Below, one piece after another: positions 1 through 5,721 of a stretch of DNA of 11,158 nucleotides. The notes under the pieces were generated by a model. The model searched no databases, had not been told where the DNA came from, and saw only the letters and a list, made by a program, of their open reading frames with translations. The DNA is taken from the NCBI GenBank assembly GCA_029882335.1, contig JAOUKW010000104.1, positions 1 through 11,158 on the forward strand, given 5' to 3'. How positions within the stretch are numbered: position 1 is the stretch's first letter; each line of letters begins with the position of its first letter. The position numbers were made by a program, and so were the translations under genes. The DNA is from Candidatus Heimdallarchaeota archaeon (GTDB lineage: Archaea > Asgardarchaeota > Heimdallarchaeia > Heimdallarchaeales > Kariarchaeaceae).

Positions 1-2
1 GG

Positions 3-95
3 TTGAGAAGCAGAAAGAAGCCACAGAATGAAGACCCTGCTAATCCCACATTATATGTGTGGGAGTCTGGCGACGGCAGGCATGGTTTGGGCTGA
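3..95 (+). CDS. C-terminal tail of a transposase-like protein (5' end outside window)
   Basis: An open frame enters from the left edge and stops at TGA 93-95, giving 30 residues that begin L-R-S-R-K-K-P-Q-N-E and end G-D-G-R-H-G-L-G. The stretch is clearly richer in G and C than the DNA after it. The frame is very probably real because a diverged copy at 431-523 keeps the frame, the motifs R-S, Q-N-E, A-N and G-D-x-R, and the stop at the same place; the only length difference is three bases. The coding end overlaps a foldable RNA that continues to about 116, the arrangement known for TnpB genes of IS200/IS605 elements, whose 3' end overlaps the omega RNA. No RuvC or zinc-finger motif is inside the window, so TnpB identity is inference; another transposase family is possible. 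Confidence 0.5.
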   Translation: MRSRKKPQNEDPANPTLYVWESGDGRHGLG

Positions 96-116
96 ACGTG
101 TGTATGTATATACAAA
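6..116 (+). repeat. Right-end repeat, copy 1
   Basis: This segment aligns with 431-545. Conserved blocks are AGAAGC (6-11), CAGAATGA (24-31), TGCTAAT (38-44), GGCGAC (69-74, GGTGAC in copy 2), GGCTGAACGTGT (90-101), GTATGTA (102-108) and TACAAA (111-116). The offset is 425 bases in the first half, 428 after a three-base length change and 429 at the end. The DNA between the blocks differs strongly, so these are old or separately acquired copies and not a recent tandem duplication. The copy ends in a hairpin (102-105 with 110-113) followed by an A-run, a plausible element terminus. Confidence 0.8.
24..116 (+). ncRNA. Candidate structured RNA at element right end (omega-RNA-like), copy 1
   Basis: Four helices can be drawn by eye. 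TCCCACA 44-50 pairs with TGTGGGA 58-64 (7 bp). AGAC 32-35 pairs with GTCT 65-68 outside it. CCTGC 36-40 pairs with GCAGG 76-80, crossing the previous helix and so forming a pseudoknot. GTAT 102-105 pairs with ATAC 110-113. All four have counterparts at matching places in copy 2 with different bases. An RNA overlapping the 3' end of a transposase-like frame, with a pseudoknot and ending at the element terminus, resembles TnpB omega RNAs. The 5' limit is unknown, and the family name is inference. Confidence 0.5.
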
Positions 117-373
117 AAAGATCATCAATAAAATAGTACGTACATCAAGTATAATTATTAGCATGCTGGCAAAAAGTACCTAATATACTGAAATATTAAC
201 ATATATTAATCTAGTAAAAGATCATTACTAGCAGGACTAAGTCACCACCTATCAATTAAGAAAGGATGACCGAAGGGTCAAAATTCATCAATACGATGAT
301 CAGTGAGAAGTCTTATTCTCCCCTAGAAAAACGTTATTCAGCAAGGTAATTTACATTATTATTTTGCGAGTGA
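96..373. other. Non-coding spacer between the two right-end copies
   Basis: I find no credible reading frame here; the frames I followed back from the copy-2 tail are broken by stops. It holds the terminal hairpin of copy 1, a GTACGTAC palindrome at 136-143 that reappears at 535-542 in the terminus of copy 2, a perfect 7-bp stem-loop at 211-231, and a cluster of three hairpins between 267 and 320. The 10-base string AAAAGATCAT occurs at 116-125, directly after the copy-1 terminus, and again at 216-225 inside the 211-231 stem-loop. Confidence 0.6.
211..231. other. Perfect stem-loop, possible left-end hairpin
   Basis: CTAGTAA (211-217) and TTACTAG (225-231) are perfect inverted repeats around a 7-base loop. 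IS200/IS605 elements carry a subterminal hairpin at each end that the TnpA transposase recognises, so this could be the left-end hairpin of a short element that closes at about 545. Chance occurrence is possible in AT-rich DNA, but a 7-bp perfect stem with a short loop so close to the other hairpins is suggestive. Confidence 0.35.
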
Positions 374-523
374 TCTAATAATGGAAAAAAAAACATGGAA
401 AAACCGTCTTCAATGAAGTCTAATGGACATAGAAGCGGACATAAGTCTCAGAATGAATTCTTTGCTAATTCTTATGACAAAATCATAAGGAAATTTGGTG
501 ACAATAGGCAGAGAACTGGCTGA
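374..523 (+). pseudogene. Remnant of transposase-like C-terminal tail, copy 2
   Basis: The frame is closed upstream by TGA at 371-373 and ends at TGA 521-523. Its last 31 residues (from 431, starting R-S-G-H-K-S-Q-N-E) align with the tail at 6-95 and share R-S, K, Q-N-E, A-N, G-D-x-R and the final glycine. ATG at 395 could start a 42-residue peptide, but there is no Shine-Dalgarno and nothing like a catalytic domain, so this looks like the cut-off end of a larger protein. It may persist because the RNA it overlaps is under selection. Confidence 0.5.
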
Positions 524-545
524 ACGTGTAGTATGTACGTACAAA
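431..545 (+). repeat. Right-end repeat, copy 2
   Basis: Diverged copy of 6-116. The final block GGCTGAACGTGT (518-529) is identical, GTATGTA (531-537) and TACAAA (540-545) are kept, and one extra base precedes GTATGTA. The terminus contains the palindrome GTACGTAC (535-542). Downstream DNA returns at once to the AT-rich composition of the host genes, which fits an element end near 545. Confidence 0.8.
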
Positions 546-640
546 TTACTTGTAGGTATAAAAAATATCATATCCAATAAATAGTAAATAATTCCAAATT
601 ATCAAAGATTTGAAAGAAAATATCAACTCATGAGAACCAA

Positions 641-650
641 TATTTATAAA
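641..650 (+). promoter_or_regulatory. TATA-like box for membrane protein
   Basis: TATTTATAAA at 641-650 resembles an archaeal TATA box. It lies inside the longest form of the reading frame and 22-31 bases before the in-frame ATG at 672. That is the spacing expected for a leaderless transcript beginning at 672, and it argues that the ATG at 630 is not the real start. In DNA this AT-rich the match alone is weak. Confidence 0.35.
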
Positions 651-671
651 ATTAAATTCATTCTAAATGAT

Positions 672-1574
672 ATGTCTGATAAAGAAATTAATAATGCAGA
701 TAGTTCAATAACTTATATCAATGGTGTTAATGTTAATTGGAGAGACAATTCAACTTCTCATGATTTCATTAGAGTATTTGATACCATCGTAATTAGTTTG
801 TCAATAGTATATTTATTGTTGTTGAATTTATTCAAAGAATCCAATACTAATAATCCAACTAAAATAATGATAAATTTGAAAGAATCCTATTATCTTAATT
901 CATACTTACTCGCCCTACAATTAGTATTCACCATTCAACTAATTAATTATCTCTATAAAATGCGGATAAATTCTGTTGAAAATAGATTATGGTCAATATT
1001 TCCCATGATTTTAGTAAATTTTATTCCAGTGTTATTGTATCAATATCCAACTGATTCTTTCCTTATTTCAATTATTGCATCTGAAATTTTGATTTGGATA
1101 AATTTAATAATTTTTATTTTAATATTTGTTGGATTAGAATATTTCACCTTTATGCAATTTAAAAAATATAAAATTATTAATGATGAATTCGATTATTTTT
1201 GTTTTATAACAGAAAATCTAGAATTACCCTCAAATTATTTTGAATTTTTTGATTTTGATATTATTCCAAGAGGAAATAATAATCATAAAAGTATTTTTCA
1301 GATTAGATTTGCTAGATTTATATTTTTACCCCTTTGTGAGTTTATTGTATTAGTTATGGTTATTGAGTTATTTTCTTCGAATGATTTAATAGAATTTGAT
1401 TGGATTTTATTCTTTTTACGGATATTTCTACTAATTTACATATTTCTGATAAAATACCCTTTGGCTAATGGAAATATATCAACAAAACAATTACAATTAA
1501 TACTTGTGGTATTTTGCATTACTATAATAATTGGAATTTCATTGTCATTTTTCTTAGCTTTTCTTGGATGGTAA
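672..1574 (+). CDS. Polytopic membrane protein of unknown function
   Basis: I do not recognise this protein. From ATG 672 it has 300 residues; an in-frame ATG at 630 would add 14, but a TATA-like box at 641-650 favours the shorter form. After a polar N-terminus of about 35 residues, hydrophobic stretches suggest about seven membrane helices, at residues 35-54, 74-94, 106-124, 129-158 (one long or two short), 215-234, 243-263 and 273-298. A polar loop rich in Phe, Asp and Asn (about 162-214) separates the first four from the last three. No transporter, kinase or enzyme motif is visible and cysteines are rare. It is very AT-rich, rich in Ile, Leu, Phe and Asn. The only neighbour is a convergent hydrolase, so context gives no role. 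Location in the cytoplasmic membrane is clear; everything else is open. Confidence 0.75.
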   Translation: MSDKEINNADSSITYINGVNVNWRDNSTSHDFIRVFDTIVISLSIVYLLLLNLFKESNTNNPTKIMINLKESYYLNSYLLALQLVFTIQLINYLYKMRINSVENRLWSIFPMILVNFIPVLLYQYPTDSFLISIIASEILIWINLIIFILIFVGLEYFTFMQFKKYKIINDEFDYFCFITENLELPSNYFEFFDFDIIPRGNNNHKSIFQIRFARFIFLPLCEFIVLVMVIELFSSNDLIEFDWILFFLRIFLLIYIFLIKYPLANGNISTKQLQLILVVFCITIIIGISLSFFLAFLGW

Positions 1575-1670
1575 ATTACCAGTTAATATATTCTGTTATT
1601 TAGTTTAATAATCAATTGTAATGGTTATTCCTATGTGGTAGTTGAATATAGATTTGATTATTAAATATTC
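1575..1670. other. Convergent intergenic region
   Basis: These 96 bases separate the stop codons of two genes that face each other. It is AT-rich and carries short T-runs on both strands, which could end transcription from both sides as archaeal terminators do. I see no strong hairpin. Confidence 0.3.
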
Positions 1671-2513
1671 TTAATTATGCTTGTTTATCCAGTCTTTAAG
1701 ATCACCAAGAGGTTGTTCTTTCTTTAATTCATTATAAACCTCGTGTCTAAATCCTTCATACATTTTAAAATCCACTGACTTCGATGAAAATGCTTCTTTC
1801 AATGGTATTCTTGAATCTGGGTGAAATGCTTGATCTTCAGATCCGAATTGAATAAGTACCGGAATTGAAATACCATTTGCAGCTTCCCTCATTTTTCCTA
1901 GAAATTTAAACATTTCAGCTCCTAATCGTGCACTAATTTTATCATACTTAACTAGAGGATCAGACTTATATGCATTTACAACTTCATCATCATAACTTAT
2001 AAAATTCGGATCTAAATTAGAGGGAAGTATTAATTTAGGAAATATAAAAGAGAAAATTTTTGACATAAATAAAGTTACACCATTAATATCTGGTCCTGGT
2101 GCAGATCCTGTTCCAGATAGAATAATCGACTTAAATTTACTCTGATCCGCATACATTTTCATATAATTATTGGCAATTATAGAACCCATAGAATGACCCA
2201 ATAGATGGAATGGAAGATCTGGGTGTTTATCTCTCACAATATTCTCAAAAGTCTTGAAATCTTCAAAATAATCTGTAAATTGATTTACATGTACTCTTTT
2301 ACCTTCTGACTTTCCATGACCTCTGTGATCTAATGCATATACAATATATCCTTCAGGTACAAGTGTATTAACTACATTAATATATCTTCCTGAATGTTCT
2401 CCAAATCCGTGAGAAATTAATACTACACCTTTAATTTCACCCGCATTTGACCATGATTGGAAATAAATATTATCGTCGTTTAATCCTTGAAAGCTACCTT
2501 CTGTATTCTCCAT
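1671..2513 (-). CDS. Alpha/beta hydrolase, monoacylglycerol lipase family
   Basis: A 280-residue serine hydrolase, the usual length for the monoacylglycerol lipase / lysophospholipase branch (hydrolase_4 family). Visible motifs are H-G-F-G-E-H at 35-40 (oxyanion-hole loop), D-H-R-G-H-G at 62-67 and the nucleophile elbow G-H-S-M-G at 106-110 with Ser108. Asp227 in G-S-E-D and His257 in F-R-H-E-V complete the catalytic triad. The segment around 174-200 (E-V-V-N-A-Y, D-P-L-V, I-S-A-R-L-G-A-E) is the typical region after the lid helices. There is no signal peptide, so it should act in the cytosol or at the inner membrane face, cleaving monoacylglycerol or lysophospholipid esters. In an archaeon with ether lipids the true substrate may be an imported or other ester. 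The ATG lies about 20 bases after a TATA-like box and has no Shine-Dalgarno. Confidence 0.9.
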   Translation of the reverse strand: MENTEGSFQGLNDDNIYFQSWSNAGEIKGVVLISHGFGEHSGRYINVVNTLVPEGYIVYALDHRGHGKSEGKRVHVNQFTDYFEDFKTFENIVRDKHPDLPFHLLGHSMGSIIANNYMKMYADQSKFKSIILSGTGSAPGPDINGVTLFMSKIFSFIFPKLILPSNLDPNFISYDDEVVNAYKSDPLVKYDKISARLGAEMFKFLGKMREAANGISIPVLIQFGSEDQAFHPDSRIPLKEAFSSKSVDFKMYEGFRHEVYNELKKEQPLGDLKDWINKHN

Positions 2514-2896
2514 GATTTTTAAATTGGAAGAAAATATAAATATCTACTCAAGTTAGAGGTGAAAATATCGTAACTTTCCTATTGTTATTATCAGATTAAC
2601 ATTATATCTCGTGAATTGATATGTTAAAGAAATTCCGATATAACGATTTCTAGTGAAGGCATTGCTCGTTTTAAAAAATTATGGGATAACGTTATAATTT
2701 ATTTTAGAGAATAAAGTCATAAATTAAATTTGATAATATGATTATGAGTTACCTAATTTGGATTATACACATAAAATTAAGAGTAATATCACTTATCCAA
2801 TACTGTAAGATTTAGTAATATTTTTTATTTTACTTATATTGAAAAATTTAAAATAGTTTTTGTATTATTTATTTTATATTTTAACTTTTAAAAAGA
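2514..2896. other. AT-rich intergenic region between hydrolase and subtilase
   Basis: No reading frame or RNA gene is evident. It contains the hydrolase promoter at its left and the 3' flank of the subtilase at its right. A weak inverted repeat AGAAAT (2628-2633) and ATTTCT (2646-2651) is present. Close to the subtilase stop the minus strand has CTTTTTAAAAG and further T-runs down to about 2820, which could terminate transcription. Confidence 0.4.
2531..2542 (-). promoter_or_regulatory. TATA-like box for hydrolase
   Basis: On the minus strand this reads TATTTATATTTT, ending 18 bases before the ATG (first base 2513). The spacing leaves almost no 5' leader, consistent with leaderless translation. 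Only A-rich DNA and no GGAG-like site lies between box and start. Confidence 0.4.
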
Positions 2897-3973
2897 TTAT
2901 ACTGCTGCTGCTGCATTGATTAATCCAGCACCTTGTAAGGTACTTGCATAACCCATGTCAATTGCTGTTGAGTAAATTCTTGCCATTGCTTGGCTTGCTG
3001 AAAATCCATTTGCCATTAATAAAGCTACTAATGCGGCAACATGTGGTGCTGCCATACTGGTTCCAGACATATCAGTGGTACCACCACCATTTTTGGTTGC
3101 TGTAATGTACACACCAGGGGCGGAAATATCAACATAATCTGCATTGTTTGAGAAACAAGGCATTACATCTAATTCTGCTCCAGTCCATTCAGTTGCCCAT
3201 CCAGACATATCTGGTTGATATAATCCAGTTGCACCTACTCCAACTACGCCATTACTGGCTGCTGGCCAGGACATTCTTGTATTGGGTGCATCACTGCATT
3301 GACCTTCATTTCCAGCTGATGCAATAACTGCTACTCCATTTGAAGTTGCATAATCAACTGCTGCTTGTAAATCTGCTATAATTGTGGGGTAATTACTGAT
3401 GTCTCCACCAAGAGACATGGAAATAACTTCTGCATCATCTGCTGTACCTCGTACTCCATCAGGACCATCAGAAGCCATTCGGATTGCGTGATTTAGGTCT
3501 CCCCAATCACCACCTCTTCTACCAAGTGCTTTTATGCTATAGATCTCTACGTGACCTGCTGCAATTCCAACACTGTCTTGATTGTTATCTAGAGCGGCTA
3601 TAGTTCCTATAACGTGGCTTCCGTGACCTTGGTCATCATTGGTATCCCTTGTACCACAACCTTCTGTTCTTGCAATGGCAGAGTAACACCATGTTACTAC
3701 GCCTGCTAGGTCGGGGTGGTCGAAATCAACACCAGTGTCGATTACTGCAACTTGTACGGATCCGGAGGTTGCGGCTCTTGCTAAATCTGCACCAATTCTT
3801 ACATATCCCCAATCTGCTACTTGTCCAGAACCTCCACCGCCGGGCTTAGCCATTAATTGGACTAATGGTGGTTGTTCTTGATCCATTGCTGCGATTGTTA
3901 CGGTAGCAGCAACAAATGGTAACAGAGAGGTTATTAGAATGGTCATCATGGATAATGATTTTAATTTATTCAT
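2897..3973 (-). CDS. Secreted subtilisin-like serine protease (S8 family)
   Basis: A 358-residue S8 peptidase with all catalytic elements: Asp79 in V-A-V-I-D-T-G, His117 in D-Q-G-H-G-S-H, oxyanion Asn222 in A-G-N-E-G and Ser306 in G-T-S-M-A-A-P. The N-terminus is a signal peptide (Lys3 and Lys5, hydrophobic core about 8-28), so the enzyme is exported. Cys96 with Cys106 and Cys226 with Cys273 could form disulfides. The insert D-G-P-D-G-V-R-G-T-A-D-D (169-180) is acidic and may bind calcium. Unusually, only about 20 residues, including a Gly-rich run at 45-50, separate the signal peptide from the catalytic domain, leaving no room for the I9 propeptide that usually helps subtilases fold. It has a strong Shine-Dalgarno, and its DNA is richer in G and C than its neighbours (31 of 60 bases at 3721-3780 against 12 of 60 at 7081-7140). 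Both suggest transfer. It probably degrades external protein for nutrition. Confidence 0.93.
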   Translation of the reverse strand: MNKLKSLSMMTILITSLLPFVAATVTIAAMDQEQPPLVQLMAKPGGGGSGQVADWGYVRIGADLARAATSGSVQVAVIDTGVDFDHPDLAGVVTWCYSAIARTEGCGTRDTNDDQGHGSHVIGTIAALDNNQDSVGIAAGHVEIYSIKALGRRGGDWGDLNHAIRMASDGPDGVRGTADDAEVISMSLGGDISNYPTIIADLQAAVDYATSNGVAVIASAGNEGQCSDAPNTRMSWPAASNGVVGVGATGLYQPDMSGWATEWTGAELDVMPCFSNNADYVDISAPGVYITATKNGGGTTDMSGTSMAAPHVAALVALLMANGFSASQAMARIYSTAIDMGYASTLQGAGLINAAAAV

Positions 3974-3980
3974 TTTATTT

Positions 3981-3985
3981 CTCCT
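3981..3985 (-). promoter_or_regulatory. Shine-Dalgarno site of the subtilase
   Basis: Minus strand AGGAG, followed by 7 bases and then the ATG at 3973-3971. No other gene start in the window shows such a site. It supports this start codon and implies a transcript with a 5' leader. Confidence 0.75.
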
Positions 3986-4522
3986 GTTTAGATTGTCAAT
4001 AAAACTGATGTGAATACAGTTTTACTAGACTTCTAATTCAACAAATATTTGATAATATATAAATGTCTCCAAAAATGTTGAAAATAAATTGGAAAAATAT
4101 ATTGAGTTCTTTCAAAAGTCACATAAATGTTTTGGAAGTACTTATTTTGTAGGAAAAAACATCATTTTTTGAATATATTGTCTATATTATTGATATACTC
4201 AATAATTATTGAATTATTTTAATAATAATAATTAAATACCAAAAAAAAATATTAAAAAAAATTCGTGAAAATGCAAAAATTACATCTATTTGTTTAGAAA
4301 TATTCTTTTTCGATATAATCCGCCTTATTAAAATCAATTAACTAAAAAAAACGATGGGTATAGAAACAAGATCAATACAATATATTAAAATTTATTTTTT
4401 TTCATTAATTAAAAGTACTTGCGGAATAATTCTAATTGTTGTTAAGAAAAAGGTGAAAATTGCAACTGAAGCGTGTAATTGAAAGATTAATTTCTCTTAA
4501 TCTAAGTATATTCAGGTAATAT
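3986..4522. other. Long AT-rich intergenic region
   Basis: About 540 bases with no gene I can support. It carries the subtilase promoter, a 14-base perfect palindrome TCAATAATTATTGA (4199-4212) that could be an operator or a chance AT match, and long A and T runs near 4242-4262 and 4395-4402. An ATG at 4354 opens a 42-codon frame to TGA 4480-4482 (hydrophobic middle, Lys-rich end). It has a possible TATA-like stretch about 20-30 bases upstream, but I regard it as unproven. Confidence 0.45.
4054..4063 (-). promoter_or_regulatory. TATA-like box for subtilase
   Basis: On the minus strand this reads TTTATATATT. A start of transcription about 25 bases downstream (near 4030) would give a leader of roughly 55-60 bases that includes the Shine-Dalgarno. 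The region is very AT-rich, so other positions are possible. Confidence 0.35.
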
Positions 4523-5545
4523 TTAGTTATCTCGTTTATTGATTATAGTTCTGATGGGGAATGGTATTTCGATATGTTCTTGTTTATATCTTTGATGAAT
4601 TCTTTTGATTAAAGTATGGATGATGATGAATTGTTGTTCAAATTCTTTAATTCTTACCGATAGATGGAATTTAATGGCAAAATCACCAAATTCGAAATAT
4701 CTAACCCTAGGTTCAAAATCTACTTCAATATTAAATTCTTTGATTACTTGATTAGCAACATCAATGGTTATTTTTTCAACAAACTCCAGGTCTGCATCAT
4801 ATGAAACTCCTATTGCAAGTTTTATATTCATTTCTCTTTTTGGTAGTGAAAAATTGGTAATGATATTTGTACCAAGAAAGCTATTTGGTAGAATAATTAG
4901 ATTATTTTGAAGTGATCGTATAGTAGTATTTCTCCAGTTGATATCTTCAATATATCCCTCCTCTCCGGATTGTAACCTAATATAATCTCCAGTGTTAATT
5001 TGCTTAACTGCGATAATATATATCCCTGCAAATAAGTTACTCAAAGTATCTTGAAGAGCTAAAGCAATAGCCAATGCACCAATACCCAAAGTAGCTATCA
5101 ATGGTTCAACATTTATGTTAAGAAGTCTCATTAGAATGAAGAGTAATGTGAAAAATACCAAGATTCTAATAATATTGGAATATATTGTTGTTTTTGGTAA
5201 TCTCTTCTTACGAAGTGAGTATGTAATGAAGTTATTAATTGCTTGTTGAATTCCAAAAAGTAATGAAAGTAAAAGAATTATTTGAAGTCCAAATTTGATA
5301 TTTGAAAATAACTCATTATGCGGTGCAAAATAGGAAAGGTAAATATAAAACACAAATGCATTTACCCAAAAAAATACCAATCCGGATATTGATTTAATTA
5401 AAATACGAATATTTCGTTTTTGTTTTCTGGCAGTGGCTTTTTGAAGCCATGGCATGATAATTAAAGATACAATTGAGGATAAAACAATTCCAATTATAAA
5501 AGTAATGATAATTTCTTTTAAAATTGATACAGGGAATTCAACCAT
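4523..5545 (-). CDS. MscS-type mechanosensitive ion channel
   Basis: A small-conductance mechanosensitive channel that opens under membrane tension to release solutes after osmotic down-shock. I start it at ATG 5545 (340 residues, M-V-E-F); an in-frame TTG two codons upstream is less likely. There are about four to five membrane helices, at residues 8-32, 49-70, 84-105, 124-140 and the pore helix 148-180. The pore motif runs A-T-L-G-I-G-A-L-A-I-A-L-A-L-Q-D with L-S-N-L-F-A-G after it, and G-D-Y-I follows at about 186. Next come the beta domain (G-Y-I-E-D-I, R-N-T-T-I-R, L-P-N-S) and the C-terminal alpha-beta domain, closing with E-I-P-F-P-I-R-T, the usual MscS end. It is divergent from a CPA2 antiporter, 176 bases start to start, and both may serve ion and osmotic balance. 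No Shine-Dalgarno is seen. Confidence 0.93.
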   Translation of the reverse strand: MVEFPVSILKEIIITFIIGIVLSSIVSLIIMPWLQKATARKQKRNIRILIKSISGLVFFWVNAFVFYIYLSYFAPHNELFSNIKFGLQIILLLSLLFGIQQAINNFITYSLRKKRLPKTTIYSNIIRILVFFTLLFILMRLLNINVEPLIATLGIGALAIALALQDTLSNLFAGIYIIAVKQINTGDYIRLQSGEEGYIEDINWRNTTIRSLQNNLIILPNSFLGTNIITNFSLPKREMNIKLAIGVSYDADLEFVEKITIDVANQVIKEFNIEVDFEPRVRYFEFGDFAIKFHLSVRIKEFEQQFIIIHTLIKRIHQRYKQEHIEIPFPIRTIINKRDN

Positions 5546-5721
5546 ATTCAATATAATTAGACATAAGAAGTAATTAAATTGATTTATGTTGTTTAATTAA
5601 ATTTGTAAAATTTGAAGAGGTGACTAAGTTTAGAAAATTTATGTTTAATGCTCTAAAAATATCAAAAGTAAAAATATAAAATGTCTATAAGTTTAAATCC
5701 ATATGTTGATATTTGTTACAT
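5546..5721. promoter_or_regulatory. Divergent promoter region of channel and antiporter genes
   Basis: These 176 bases drive two genes in opposite directions. Minus-strand AATTTAATTA (5571-5580) lies about 26-35 bases before the channel ATG. Plus-strand TTTAAA (5692-5697) lies 25-30 bases before the antiporter ATG, and AAAATATAAA (5671-5680) is an alternative. Neither start has a Shine-Dalgarno, consistent with leaderless transcripts. A shared regulator site could lie between the boxes, but no clear operator is visible. Confidence 0.4.

Larger units (their letters stand above)
261..545 (+). ncRNA. Candidate structured RNA of copy 2 with hairpin cluster
   Basis: Three hairpins follow one another within 54 bases: TGACC 267-271 with GGTCA 276-280 (loop GAAG), TCATC 285-289 with GATGA 295-299, and GAGAA 305-309 with TTCTC 316-320. 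Further on lies the part shared with copy 1: CTTATGA 471-477 pairs with TCATAAG 483-489 (extendable by 469-470 with 490-491), AATT 456-459 with AATT 492-495, TTTGC 461-465 with GCAGA 508-512 (one G-U) as the pseudoknot, and GTAT 531-534 with GTAC 539-542 (one T-G). No long protein frame covers the region. It may be one guide-RNA-like transcript or two separate structures; which is unknown. Confidence 0.45.

Noticed and set aside
24..80. Resemblance of CACAGAA near 24 to the conserved ACAGAA of RNase P RNA
   Set aside because: The surrounding conserved RNase P blocks are absent, and the same stretch recurs in a second copy at 449 with a shared protein frame, which fits a mobile element better.
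3649..3849. Open frame of 66 codons on the plus strand
   Set aside because: It lies wholly antisense to the subtilase gene, which has all catalytic motifs; the translation is low-complexity Leu/Arg/Gln from complementing its codons.
4199..4212. 14-base palindrome TCAATAATTATTGA as an operator
   Set aside because: It lies about 140 bases upstream of the subtilase TATA-like box in very AT-rich DNA and has no second copy, so chance is likely.
4354..4482. Small 42-codon frame from ATG 4354
   Set aside because: It has a hydrophobic middle and a possible upstream TATA-like stretch, but AT-rich DNA gives such frames by chance and nothing supports conservation; mentioned only within the intergenic entry.
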